The position numbers were made by a program, and so were the translations under genes. DNA of 64,000 nt from Palsa-343 sp049671725 (GTDB taxonomy: Bacteria; Acidobacteriota; Terriglobia; Terriglobales; Acidobacteriaceae), in the NCBI GenBank assembly GCA_049671725.1, contig JBATVK010000097.1, positions 20,777 to 84,776 on the forward strand, in the 5' to 3' direction. Below the pieces are notes generated by a model. It worked only from the letters and a program-made list of their open reading frames with translations. It did no database searches and was not told the DNA's origin. How positions within the stretch are numbered: position 1 is the stretch's first letter; each line of letters starts with the position of its first letter. Of the stretch, positions 26,668 through 34,661 are shown piece after piece.

Positions 26668-26778
26668 CTACAGCACGTAGACCCGCAACAGCCACCAGAT
26701 CATCAACAGCGCCACGATCCCCAGCACGATGTGCACGATCCACTGCCCCGCCGTCTCCGGTTTGCCCAGTTTGAACAT
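26668..26778 (-). CDS. Small membrane protein, 36 residues
   Basis: A 37-codon frame coding for MFKLGKPETAGQW followed by a single hydrophobic helix (IVHIVLGIVALLMIWWLL) and RVYVL. AGGA lies 8 bases upstream of the ATG. It is too short for most gene callers. It has a charged head, one membrane span and a short tail, like known small membrane regulators, but no family is recognised. It stands between the GH57 gene (convergent) and the ADOP permease (divergent). Confidence 0.6.
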   Translation of the reverse strand: MFKLGKPETAGQWIVHIVLGIVALLMIWWLLRVYVL

Positions 26779-26837
26779 CCCGCCATCCTAACAGTCGTCC
26801 GCTGCTTTCGCTGGAGTCCGCCCAACTCGCGTTCAGG

Positions 26838-26853
26838 TGTCCAAAAGTGGACA
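26838..26853. promoter_or_regulatory. Perfect palindrome TGTCCA-4-TGGACA before the ADOP permease
   Basis: Two 6-base arms with a 4-base spacer lie about 120 bases before the permease start. Directly downstream, GG (26859-26860), ten bases, GC (26871-26872) has the spacing of a sigma-54 promoter but otherwise weak agreement. It is a candidate operator or activator site. Confidence 0.4.
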
Positions 26854-26975
26854 GTTGTGGCCGCTGCTGGGCAGGGAACCGATCCAGGAGCCTCGGCAGG
26901 CGCTTTGTTTTCATGAACACAGCACGCCCACGCGATGGAAAGCAAGGTGCAGAGTCCACATGGAGGAGAGCGCTT

Positions 26976-29552
26976 GTGCTGAGCGATATAAAGACCGCAT
27001 TGCGGCAACTGAGGAAGTCGCCGGGATTTACCGTGACGGCGGTGCTGACGCTCGCCCTGGGCATCGGGGCGACGACTGCGATCTTTACCCTGGTGAACGC
27101 GGTCCTGCTCAAGTCGCTGCCGGTGAAGGATCCTGCGGGGCTGTGGCGGATCGGCGACAACGAGCAGTGCTGCTTCAACGGCGGCCTGCCCAGTTACACC
27201 TCGAAACCGTACGACTGGTCGCTCTTTTCCTATCCGCAGTACACGGAATTTCGCGACAACACCCCGGGCCTCGCGAGCCTGGCGGCCTTTGAAGGCGGAG
27301 ATCGCGAGATGGCGGTGCGCCGCGCGGGCAGCCAGCATCCGGCGCAACCGTATTATGGGGAGTTTGTTTCCGGGAATTCGTTCGACGTGCTGGGGCTGCA
27401 AGCCTATGCGGGGCGTCTGCTCCAGCCCAGCGACGACACAGCCGGTGCGTCTCCCGTTGCGGTCATGAGCTTCCAGACGTGGGAACAGATGGGCCGCGAT
27501 CCGTCGGTGGTGGGCTCGAGCTGGCAGATCAACGGGCAGACAGTGACAATCGTGGGCATTGCGCCGCCCGGCTTCTATAGCGAACGGCTCAGCGATACGC
27601 CGCCCGCGTTCTGGATGCCGATCCACATGGTGCCCGCGATCTGGCCCCGGGATGCGGATCTGCTCCAGCGAGGCGAGCAGCAGTGGCTGAACCTGATGGG
27701 GCGGCTGGCTCCGGGCGCGAGCGTGCCGGCAGTGCAGGCGCGCATGGTGGTGGAACTACAGGCGTATCTGCGCAGTCCAATAGCGAATCTGGTCCCGGCC
27801 GAGCGGCCGCTGATCCCGCGGCAGTATCTGCGGCTGAGCCCCGGCGGCGGCGGCGTCCAGCGCATGCAGGAGCAGTACAAAGGCGATCTGGACCTGCTGA
27901 TGTGGATTTCCAGCTTCGTGCTGCTGATCGCCTGCGCCAATCTCGCCAACCTGATGCTTACGCGCAGCGTCACCCAGCGCCAGCAGACCGCGGTGCGGGC
28001 CGCGCTGGGCGCGCAGCGAAAGCAGTTGGTGAATCGCGCGCTGGTGGAGTGCCTGCTGCTCGCCCTGATCGGCGGCCTGGCTGGATTGGTGGTGGCCGAG
28101 GGCGGCGCGAAGCTGATCCTGCATCTGGCCTTCGCGCACGATCCCATCAGCATCAGCGCCAGCCCGTCGCTGGCCGTGCTCGGCTTTGCGTTTGCGGCAT
28201 CGCTGGTCACCGGGCTGCTCTTCGGCGTGGCGCCGGCGTGGCGGGCAGCGCATGCAGATCCGATAGAGGCCCTGCGTGGCGCGAATCGCGCCACCGGGCG
28301 TCACGAAACCCTCGCGCAGAAGGCGCTGGTCGTGGCCCAGGCGGCGCTCTCAGTGGTGCTGCTCTGCGCGGCGGGGCTGCTGATCCTGAGCCTGCGCAAA
28401 CTGGAGCATCAGCACTTCGGGTTTGCGACGGCGCACCGCACCATCGTGCGGGTTAACGCGCAGACGTCGGGGCTGAAGCCGGAACAACTCGATGACTTCT
28501 ATCGGAAGCTGAACGAGTCTCTCTCGGGAATTCCCGGCGTGCAGCGCGTCGCGGAATCGACCTGGAGCCCGATGGACGGCAATAACTACAGCGAAGACAT
28601 ATATATCGACGGACAGCCCCCTCCGCCGCCGGGATCGGCCGTGACTCTGACGTCCTGGGTGCGGGTGAGCCCGAGCTATTTCTCAACCATCGGCACGAAG
28701 GTGATCGAGGGGCGCGACTTCGCTGAGAGCGATAACCGGACCGCCGCGCCCGTGGCCATCGTGGATCAGACCTTCGTGCAGAAGTTCCTGCATGGTGAAA
28801 ATCCGATCGGCGCGCATTTCGGCGATTTCGACGCCGCACATCCCGCGATGTACACGATTGTGGGCGTGGTCGAAGACGCGCAATACTGGCCGCCCAGCGA
28901 TGTGGATGATGTGGGTCACGGCATGTATTTCCTGCCCTCGGAACAATGGGCGGCGCCGCCCCCGACCACTCCGGAGGCCGCGTCTTACGCCGAGTTCCTC
29001 GCCAACACGCACTATCTGAGTACGCTGGAGATCGAAACGCACGGCGCGGTGCCCGACCTGGACGAGCAGGTGCGCGATCGTCTCGCCGAACTCGATCCCA
29101 ACCTCATGGTCGTCCACTTCCACAGCTTTGCCCAGCAGGTGCAGCTCGGATTCAGCCAGCAGAACATGATCGTGCAGCTCACGTCGCTCTTCGGCCTGGT
29201 GGCGCTCGCGCTGGCGGCCATCGGCCTCTACGGCGTTACCGCCTACGGAGTGGCGCAGCGCACCAGCGAGATCGGCATCCGCATGGCGCTGGGCGCGAAC
29301 CGCGCCAACGTACAAACCATGGTCCTGCGCGGGGCGTTCCGCCAGGTCGGTCTCGGGCTCCTCATCGGGATCCCCGCCGCCATTGAGGCCGGCCGCCTCA
29401 TGTCCGCGGAGCTCTACGGCGTGGGCGTGTGGAACCCCGTGGTGTTAAGCGTGACCACCGCGGTGCTGGGAGCGGCAGCGCTCCTGGCCGCGGCCATTCC
29501 AGCGCGCAGAGCCGCCTCGGTCGAGCCCATGGAAGCGCTCAGAAACAACTAA
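26976..29552 (+). CDS. ADOP-type FtsX-like permease (MacB-like, orphan)
   Basis: An 858-residue membrane protein with the duplicated design of the acidobacterial orphan permeases. It has an N-terminal helix (LALGIGATTAIFTLVNAVLL), a large periplasmic MacB-like core, three helices around residues 310-440 (LLIACANLANLMLTRSV), a second periplasmic core, and a final FtsX block (EIGIRMALGANRANV, AAIPARRAASVEPMEALR). No ABC ATPase gene is adjacent, as is typical of the family. GTG 26976 is chosen because GGAGGAG lies 7 bases upstream; a longer frame to 26847 lacks this. Role unknown; relatives act in export or mechanotransmission. Confidence 0.88.
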   Translation: MLSDIKTALRQLRKSPGFTVTAVLTLALGIGATTAIFTLVNAVLLKSLPVKDPAGLWRIGDNEQCCFNGGLPSYTSKPYDWSLFSYPQYTEFRDNTPGLASLAAFEGGDREMAVRRAGSQHPAQPYYGEFVSGNSFDVLGLQAYAGRLLQPSDDTAGASPVAVMSFQTWEQMGRDPSVVGSSWQINGQTVTIVGIAPPGFYSERLSDTPPAFWMPIHMVPAIWPRDADLLQRGEQQWLNLMGRLAPGASVPAVQARMVVELQAYLRSPIANLVPAERPLIPRQYLRLSPGGGGVQRMQEQYKGDLDLLMWISSFVLLIACANLANLMLTRSVTQRQQTAVRAALGAQRKQLVNRALVECLLLALIGGLAGLVVAEGGAKLILHLAFAHDPISISASPSLAVLGFAFAASLVTGLLFGVAPAWRAAHADPIEALRGANRATGRHETLAQKALVVAQAALSVVLLCAAGLLILSLRKLEHQHFGFATAHRTIVRVNAQTSGLKPEQLDDFYRKLNESLSGIPGVQRVAESTWSPMDGNNYSEDIYIDGQPPPPPGSAVTLTSWVRVSPSYFSTIGTKVIEGRDFAESDNRTAAPVAIVDQTFVQKFLHGENPIGAHFGDFDAAHPAMYTIVGVVEDAQYWPPSDVDDVGHGMYFLPSEQWAAPPPTTPEAASYAEFLANTHYLSTLEIETHGAVPDLDEQVRDRLAELDPNLMVVHFHSFAQQVQLGFSQQNMIVQLTSLFGLVALALAAIGLYGVTAYGVAQRTSEIGIRMALGANRANVQTMVLRGAFRQVGLGLLIGIPAAIEAGRLMSAELYGVGVWNPVVLSVTTAVLGAAALLAAAIPARRAASVEPMEALRNN

Positions 29553-29871
29553 CGCTCTGACCGGATGATTCGAGTTCCTTCGCGAAGCGGTCCCGCGCAA
29601 GCGGGACTGCGGTAGAAGCCCAGGCCTTCAGGCCGGGGTTAAGGCGCCACTCACAGATCCGGCCTTTAGGCCCGGAAAACTTCATTCGGTCATGGCCTTG
29701 GCGTTTTGTCTCACAAAGTCGTTAATGAATTGCTCTTCGGTTTTGTATCAGGGCACGGCTTCAGCCGTGCCGTAAGCGGCTGAAAATACATTGGGCTTTA
29801 GCCCCTGCGGGGTATTCTTCAGACCGACTTCGTCTCGTCGAAGTGTTCAATGAACTCCAGAGCCGGAACAA
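29553..29871. other. Intergenic region filled with REP-like palindromes
   Basis: The gap between the ADOP permease and the Rieske gene carries no gene. It is dominated by several short GC-rich palindromes (see the repeat entry), separated by an AT-richer stretch (29680-29745). Confidence 0.6.
29591..29804. repeat. Cluster of REP-like palindromes
   Basis: Five hairpins lie in a row: TCCCGC-4-GCGGGA (29591-29606); an AGGCC-type palindrome (29622-29634); TCCGGCCTTTAGGCCCGGA (about 29658-29676); GGCACGGCT-TC-AGCCGTGCC (29752-29771); and GGGCT-TT-AGCCC (29793-29804). The style, with CTTCAG or CTTTAG loops, is that of REP/BIME elements mobilised by RAYT transposases. No RAYT gene is in the window. 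Confidence 0.6.
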
Positions 29872-30969
29872 CTAGCTCCTCCAGCGCAGCGTCACCGCGC
29901 CGTCGATGGGATGCCTCTCCCGCTCGCCGCTCCGCGCTGATTCCAGCCGGGCCTGCTTCAGCGCGAAGTACCACTTGGCCGGCTTGTCGGCGTCGTCGAT
30001 CAGCATCAGCGCCGGATCGTAGCGCAGCCCCTGCGCCTGTTGGATCATCGTCACCTGATCCTGGCGCACGAACATGTTCCCGAAGAATTTCAAAATCGAC
30101 GTCACGAACGGCACGCGGTACAGAATATTCCACGCGCCGACCACGTCGATGCGGCAGGCCGTGGTCGTAGTCGGCGTGACCGTCGTCAGGCTCGCAAACC
30201 ACTTGTCGCCGCAGCGAATGGTCTCGTAGCGCCGGTTGGGCAGCACGAAATCGATCGTCGTCGTGATCGGCTCGCCATACACGCCCAGCAGCTTGTACGG
30301 CGCGCTGTTCGCGGAAGGCGCATGGCTGGCCATGCGGAAGCCCTCCGGGATCGGCTCGAAGCGCTTCTCCTTTTCGTGAATGCTGGCCTGCTTGCGCCAC
30401 CACCACGCCTGGTGGACGAACGGCCCGTGCGCCGGATCCATCAACCCGATGATCCCGTGGTCGACGTTGCAGGGCAGGTCCGCCGTGAGATGCGCGCTGC
30501 GAAAATGCGTGCTGAATTTCGGCAGCTCCGGGACGGGCGGCATCGCCGCATCGCCCAGCCGCACCCGGCCGCTGCCCGGCTCCGGCACATAAACCCAGGC
30601 GTGGCCGTCGCGCTCCTCGCAGGGAAACGCTGCGCCGTAAATCTTCGTAGGATCAAGGCTGTCGTGGCTGGTGAGCGACGGAATCTCCACGCACTGGCCG
30701 GAGACCGGCTCGAAGCTCCAGCCGTGATATTTGCACGTCAGCGCCTGCCCGTCGAACCATCCGCAGGAAAGCGGGATGCCTCGATGCGGGCAGCTGTCCC
30801 GCATTGCGAATAGCCGGCCGTCGGCCCGCCGTCCCAGCACCATCGGTATCCCCAGCAGCAGCGTGGAAACCAGCTTGCGTCCCTGCAGAATGTCGCTGCG
30901 CAGGGCCGGATACCAGTCGTTGTAAAGGAGCGTGGCCGGCGGGCCGGCGAGCGCAGGAGTGGTGACCAT
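29872..30969 (-). CDS. Rieske [2Fe-2S] non-heme iron oxygenase, PaO-like
   Basis: A 365-residue ring-hydroxylating-type oxygenase. The Rieske cluster motif CPH...C-x2-H is complete: Cys60, His62, Cys79 and His82 (SCPHRG and CKYHGWSF). The mononuclear iron site fits D-x2-H-x4-H at Asp178, His181 and His186 (DPAHGPFVH) after a conserved Asn/Asp segment (CNVDH). The single-subunit architecture resembles pheophorbide-oxygenase/vanillate-demethylase-like proteins. Electron donors are not encoded nearby. Start: ATG 30969, or in-frame GTG 30993; neither has a clear ribosome-binding site. Substrate unknown. Confidence 0.85.
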   Translation of the reverse strand: MVTTPALAGPPATLLYNDWYPALRSDILQGRKLVSTLLLGIPMVLGRRADGRLFAMRDSCPHRGIPLSCGWFDGQALTCKYHGWSFEPVSGQCVEIPSLTSHDSLDPTKIYGAAFPCEERDGHAWVYVPEPGSGRVRLGDAAMPPVPELPKFSTHFRSAHLTADLPCNVDHGIIGLMDPAHGPFVHQAWWWRKQASIHEKEKRFEPIPEGFRMASHAPSANSAPYKLLGVYGEPITTTIDFVLPNRRYETIRCGDKWFASLTTVTPTTTTACRIDVVGAWNILYRVPFVTSILKFFGNMFVRQDQVTMIQQAQGLRYDPALMLIDDADKPAKWYFALKQARLESARSGERERHPIDGAVTLRWRS

Positions 30970-30999
30970 GGCAATGAGAAAACCTGGTTCCACTATAGG

Positions 31000-31449
31000 T
31001 CAGCGGCGGCCCGATTTGCCCGGCGGCTTCGCAGCGGACCGGACGTCTGACGCGATGAGGATAATACCCTCGGCGCGGGCCGCACGGATAAGATCGGCGT
31101 CCAGAGTCGCCAGGGGCGACAGGCTCCTCTTCGCCAGTTCCAGGTAAGCGGCGTCATAGACCGTCAACGCGTGCGCGCGTGCCAGAGCCAGAAGATCGCC
31201 ATTTTCAGGCAACGGCTCAATGTGGATCGGAAGCCTGGAGAGTTTCTGCAGAAAGTCCGAAGTCAGGGCAGCGGTCAGGCGCTTGCGGCGCTCGTTCACG
31301 ATCAGGACATTGCGGAGCTCAAACCACCAGATGGGAGGAACAAGCGCTTCTTCGCTTCGCAACAGGCTAAGCGCCTGGCCCGCGGTGGGGTGAGATTCGT
31401 CAGAGAAAGCCCAGGAAGCGGCGATGGAGGCATCCAGAACAAAGGACAT
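31000..31449 (-). CDS. vapC: VapC-family PIN-domain toxin
   Basis: A 149-residue PIN ribonuclease with the acidic active-site set at Asp6 (FVLDAS), Glu44 (WFELRN), Asp99 (VYDAAYLELA) and Asp117 (ATLDADL). Such toxins cleave tRNA or rRNA when released from the partner antitoxin. The ATG overlaps the antitoxin stop codon by one base (TGATG), the normal coupling. The C-terminal tail is basic (KPPGKSGRR). It belongs to a two-gene module with the upstream Phd-type gene. Confidence 0.88.
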   Translation of the reverse strand: MSFVLDASIAASWAFSDESHPTAGQALSLLRSEEALVPPIWWFELRNVLIVNERRKRLTAALTSDFLQKLSRLPIHIEPLPENGDLLALARAHALTVYDAAYLELAKRSLSPLATLDADLIRAARAEGIILIASDVRSAAKPPGKSGRR

Positions 31450-31694
31450 CAGCGTTTTCTGCCTTCGTCCCGCGCAGAAAGGACGTCCGCGACTGTGATC
31501 GGACCGTTCTTTTTGCCAAAAGCACGGATTTCGCTGATCGTCCGGTCGATCTCTTCCTGGCGGCGGTCGGCGTCAGGGACAAGCCGCGCAATGCGTTTGC
31601 CATGGCGCGTGATGATCAGAGTGTCTCCGCGCTCGACCTCATCAAGGAGTTGGAGAAAGCGTGTTTTTGCCTCGGACGCCTGGATCTGTCGCAT
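31449..31694 (-). CDS. Phd/YefM-type antitoxin
   Basis: An 81-residue protein starting MRQIQASEAKTRFLQLLDEV, the Phd/YefM DNA-binding fold, followed by GDTLIITRHGKRIARLVP and an acidic/variable tail (residues 43-81) that would wrap the toxin. ATG 31694 is chosen because family similarity begins there; a frame to 31784 has no family-like sequence. The start sits almost directly on a candidate promoter and palindrome (31705-31729), which suggests a very short or absent leader and autorepression. Confidence 0.85.
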   Translation of the reverse strand: MRQIQASEAKTRFLQLLDEVERGDTLIITRHGKRIARLVPDADRRQEEIDRTISEIRAFGKKNGPITVADVLSARDEGRKR

Positions 31695-31704
31695 ACCTTT
31701 ATCA

Positions 31705-31729
31705 TTGACCAGTTGAATCGACCAGTCAA
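31705..31729. promoter_or_regulatory. Promoter-overlapping imperfect palindrome of the Phd/VapC module
   Basis: TTGAC(N15)GTCAA spans 25 bases with 9 of 12 arm positions matching. On the minus strand it contains the -35-like TTGACT. It lies directly before the antitoxin start, as expected for autoregulation. Confidence 0.45.
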
Positions 31730-31780
31730 GATGGAGGATTTCTCCCGGCGAAGCATTCGGCCTCGCCGGGAGGATGCGGC

Positions 31781-32314
31781 TCACTTGGTGTGGTTCTTCT
31801 CCAGTTCCTTCGCCGCGTCCAGATGCTTCTGCAGCACCGGCAGCGCGTTCTCGGCGTAGCTCTTGATCGCCGCGTTCTGCGCATCGTCGGCTTCCTTCTT
31901 ATAGATCGCGATGGCTTTGGTATGCCCGGCGATCATCTCCGCGATGTACTTGTGATCGAAGGCCGCTCCCTTCAGCTTCTGGAAAGGACCAACCATCTCC
32001 TTGTTATGCGCCTCATCGATCGCTGTGGGCACGGTCAGATTCGCCTGCTGCGCGGCGGCATTCAGGTCGCTGAAGTCCTTGGTGTGGTCGGTCACCAGCA
32101 TCTGCCCGTAGTCCTTCACCGCCTGGTTATCGGAAGCGGTCTGGGCTAGCTGCCCGAGGTTGGCTTCCACCATGTCGGTTTGACCGGCGAAGTCGACGAA
32201 CTGCTGGTCGCTCATGGTGGCGCCGGCCGCCTTGTGCATTCTGCTCTGCGCTGTCAGCGGCAGGCAGCAAAGCGCCAGCCCGAGGCAGCAAACACCGGAA
32301 AGTATCCGTTTCAT
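31781..32314 (-). CDS. DUF4142 exported protein
   Basis: A 177-residue protein: a signal peptide (ILSGVCCLGLALCCLPLTAQ), then an all-alpha DUF4142 domain with SDQQFVDFAGQTDMVEANLG, KDYGQMLVTDHTKDF and FDHKYIAEMIAGHTKAI. DUF4142 proteins are ferritin-like four-helix bundles of the periplasm, often stress-related; the role is unknown. ATG 32314 has AGGAGG nine bases upstream; the TTG two codons earlier is too close to that box. It stands alone next to the toxin-antitoxin module. Confidence 0.85.
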   Translation of the reverse strand: MKRILSGVCCLGLALCCLPLTAQSRMHKAAGATMSDQQFVDFAGQTDMVEANLGQLAQTASDNQAVKDYGQMLVTDHTKDFSDLNAAAQQANLTVPTAIDEAHNKEMVGPFQKLKGAAFDHKYIAEMIAGHTKAIAIYKKEADDAQNAAIKSYAENALPVLQKHLDAAKELEKNHTK

Positions 32315-32407
32315 GTCCAATTTCCTCCTGCGGAAAATGTTCTGGGACTTGGTATCCGAAAGATTTAGATGCGGAAATTGGCCTCGAAGGCAAAGTGCCT
32401 GCCCGGC

Positions 32408-33763
32408 TCACGCCCACGAGCGCAGTTCTGGATACCGCGCGAAGATCCGCCGTTGATCCTCGGCGGGCAATTGTCCCAGCCGCACCGGCTTGTCCTGCGG
32501 GCGCGTGCCTTTCAGGTTGAGAACGTTCATCAGGCTCCATTCGCGTTGCAACCCCTGCGGCTCCCGCGCCGGCAGATCGTAGCGCGTGAAGTCGATAACC
32601 ATGTGCGGCGATCCCGTCTCCCAGTTCCACAGGAACGCCAGCCGAAATTCCTGGTTCATATACCAGCGAATCTCCAGATTTTTCTCCGAACCCGGCGCTC
32701 CCGTCCCCCTGGCATCGAATCGATAGTTGATCCGGTCGTTGTTGGGATAATGTCGCCGCCACGCCAGCCCGAATTCCCCCTCGCTGATCACCCGCGTATC
32801 GGGCCATCGCTCGCGCACCGCCTGCAGCCACCACGCAAGATCGTCGTCGTGCCCGATCGATACTTCCCAGATTCCCGTCACCCATCCAAATCCGTTGAGA
32901 GCGTGCCCGCCGTCGAAGTGCATCGCCGTTGTCGCCATCATTTCGCGGCGGCCCGCCTGCTCGCCGAGATCGCCCACCGTCTCGATCGGGCCCACCCCCA
33001 TGCGGCTGTTGAATCCGCCTTCAAAGCCGTTGCGCCGTGCAGCAAGAAAGTCGCAGGTCCAGCCATCCAGGCACACGCAGTCGATAAAATCGGCTGGCCC
33101 CTGCGCCGGTTTCAGATAATGCTCGCGGCTGGGGTAGTAGGGATAGCAGATGCCTCCGTCGCCGTCCCCATGATCGATGCCGTGCTGGCTCCAGATCTGT
33201 CCCTGGCAGATATGAATGCCCTCGTCCTCCGCGAGCAGCCGCTGGTTCTCCGCATCCATAAATCCGGCGATCAGCGACTCCGGCCGGTAGCCTCCCCCAA
33301 CCATAGCCGTCACCCGCTCGAGCGCCTGGTGGATCGTCGCCCGAATCGCATCGCGCGTGTTGTACATCGGCGCGAAGTATCCGCCGGGAATGAACGTGAT
33401 CTCGTCGCCATAGCGGTCGTGATACGAGGCCAGTAGCCGCCGCGCTTCCTGGTATTCGCTGCGCGTGTCGTGCAGCGCCAGCCAGCTCACCGCCCACGTC
33501 ATGCGCCCGTCGGGGCAGCCGCGCGCAAAGGCCTCGCGCCGCGAGCGGATGTGCTCCGGGCTGTTGAGCGGCGCTTCGTCCTCTCCGATCGAACGGGTCG
33601 GCGTAACCTCGACCTGATTCACCCGCACCACCGAGATGTGAGTGATGTATCGTCCCTGAAACGGCGAGAAGTGCGCGGCTGTCCATGCGCCGGGTGCATG
33701 CGCTGCGGCCAGAGCTCCCGCGCCACGGGTGAGAAATTGCCGCCGGTTCCAGACAGGCTGCAT
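32408..33763 (-). CDS. Tat-exported protein, possible DUF3863-like glycosidase-related
   Basis: A 451-residue protein with a twin-arginine signal (NRRQFLTRGAGALAAA, residues 6-21). The mature part is rich in Trp, Asp and His, with GGYFAPMYNTRDAIRATIHQ, SQHGIDHGDGDGGICYPYYP and DFIDCVCLDGWTCDF. This recalls the DUF3863 family found in Bacteroidetes polysaccharide loci; the assignment is tentative and from memory. Export folded by Tat suggests a cofactor or metal. No neighbours share its direction closely apart from DUF4142 and an SDR. Function unknown. Confidence 0.6.
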   Translation of the reverse strand: MQPVWNRRQFLTRGAGALAAAHAPGAWTAAHFSPFQGRYITHISVVRVNQVEVTPTRSIGEDEAPLNSPEHIRSRREAFARGCPDGRMTWAVSWLALHDTRSEYQEARRLLASYHDRYGDEITFIPGGYFAPMYNTRDAIRATIHQALERVTAMVGGGYRPESLIAGFMDAENQRLLAEDEGIHICQGQIWSQHGIDHGDGDGGICYPYYPSREHYLKPAQGPADFIDCVCLDGWTCDFLAARRNGFEGGFNSRMGVGPIETVGDLGEQAGRREMMATTAMHFDGGHALNGFGWVTGIWEVSIGHDDDLAWWLQAVRERWPDTRVISEGEFGLAWRRHYPNNDRINYRFDARGTGAPGSEKNLEIRWYMNQEFRLAFLWNWETGSPHMVIDFTRYDLPAREPQGLQREWSLMNVLNLKGTRPQDKPVRLGQLPAEDQRRIFARYPELRSWA

Positions 33764-33834
33764 CGGTTTCCTTCCGGGATCGAAGCCTCAGAAGGAATTC
33801 TAGGGCAGCGCCGGTGCTGGTTGCAGCTTGCCGC

Positions 33835-34605
33835 TCAGATGCCCTTCACTTCTCCCCCATCCATGCGCACGGATGTGCCCGTCATCCACTTCGCGGCCGG
33901 CGAAACCATGAAGCCGAGCAGCTCGGCAATCTCTTCCGGCTGCCCGTAGCGGCTGATGCCCGCCTCTTCGGGAAACTTCTTGGTGGCCTCTTCGACCGTC
34001 ATGTTGTGCGCGGGCGCCCACTTTTCCAGGAATGAACGGCGGCGTCCGGTCATCACCGCCCCCGGCACGATGCTGTTTACCTGCACGCCGTCCTTGATCC
34101 CCTGTTCCGCGAAAGCCTTGGCCAGAGCGATGATCGCGGCATTGGTCGCGGCCACTGCGGCGAAGGCCGGCTTCGGATCGAGCGCCGCGCTTCCCGACAT
34201 AAAAACCACAGATCCCTGGCTTGCTTTGAGCGCATTCCATGCGCGCACCGTCAGGCGTCGCGCGCCGTGCAGCTTCAGCTCCATGCCGGCATACCACTGC
34301 TCGTCGGTCATTTCGAAGAGATCGATCTGCGGCACGGCGCCGGCGATGTTGAGCAGGGCATCGATGCGCCCGAAGCGATCAACCGCCGTCTTCACGATCG
34401 ACTCCGGCGCTGTGCGCTGGCTGAGATCGATGGGAATCGAGAGCGGTTCGGCTCCGTTCGCGCGCACCCGGGCTGCGGTTTCCTCAAGCTCCGCTGCGTT
34501 GCGAGCAGCCAGAACGATGGCCGAAAAATCGCGGGCCAGGCGAATCGCGGTGGCCCGTCCGATGCCCTGGCTCGCGCCGGTCACGATTGCGACGCCGCTC
34601 TCCAT
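33835..34605 (-). CDS. SDR-fold protein lacking the catalytic Tyr and Lys
   Basis: A 256-residue Rossmann-fold SDR: TGASQGIG near residue 9, NIAGA at 86-90, and SIVPGAVMTG. The catalytic YxxxK is absent: the aligned positions read V151 and N155 (AAVAATNAA), although the flanking sequence is well conserved. Ser in MSGSA is kept. Such degenerate SDRs exist and may bind NAD(P) without classical reduction chemistry. ATG 34605 has AGGAGG at good spacing; the longer frame is rejected. It is the last of three co-oriented genes, all with altered catalytic centres. Confidence 0.8.
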   Translation of the reverse strand: MESGVAIVTGASQGIGRATAIRLARDFSAIVLAARNAAELEETAARVRANGAEPLSIPIDLSQRTAPESIVKTAVDRFGRIDALLNIAGAVPQIDLFEMTDEQWYAGMELKLHGARRLTVRAWNALKASQGSVVFMSGSAALDPKPAFAAVAATNAAIIALAKAFAEQGIKDGVQVNSIVPGAVMTGRRRSFLEKWAPAHNMTVEEATKKFPEEAGISRYGQPEEIAELLGFMVSPAAKWMTGTSVRMDGGEVKGI

Positions 34606-34661
34606 GGTCTCCTCCTGCGCAGTAAAGATGCGGGATCGATCCTCTCCGCCGCCGCAGAACC

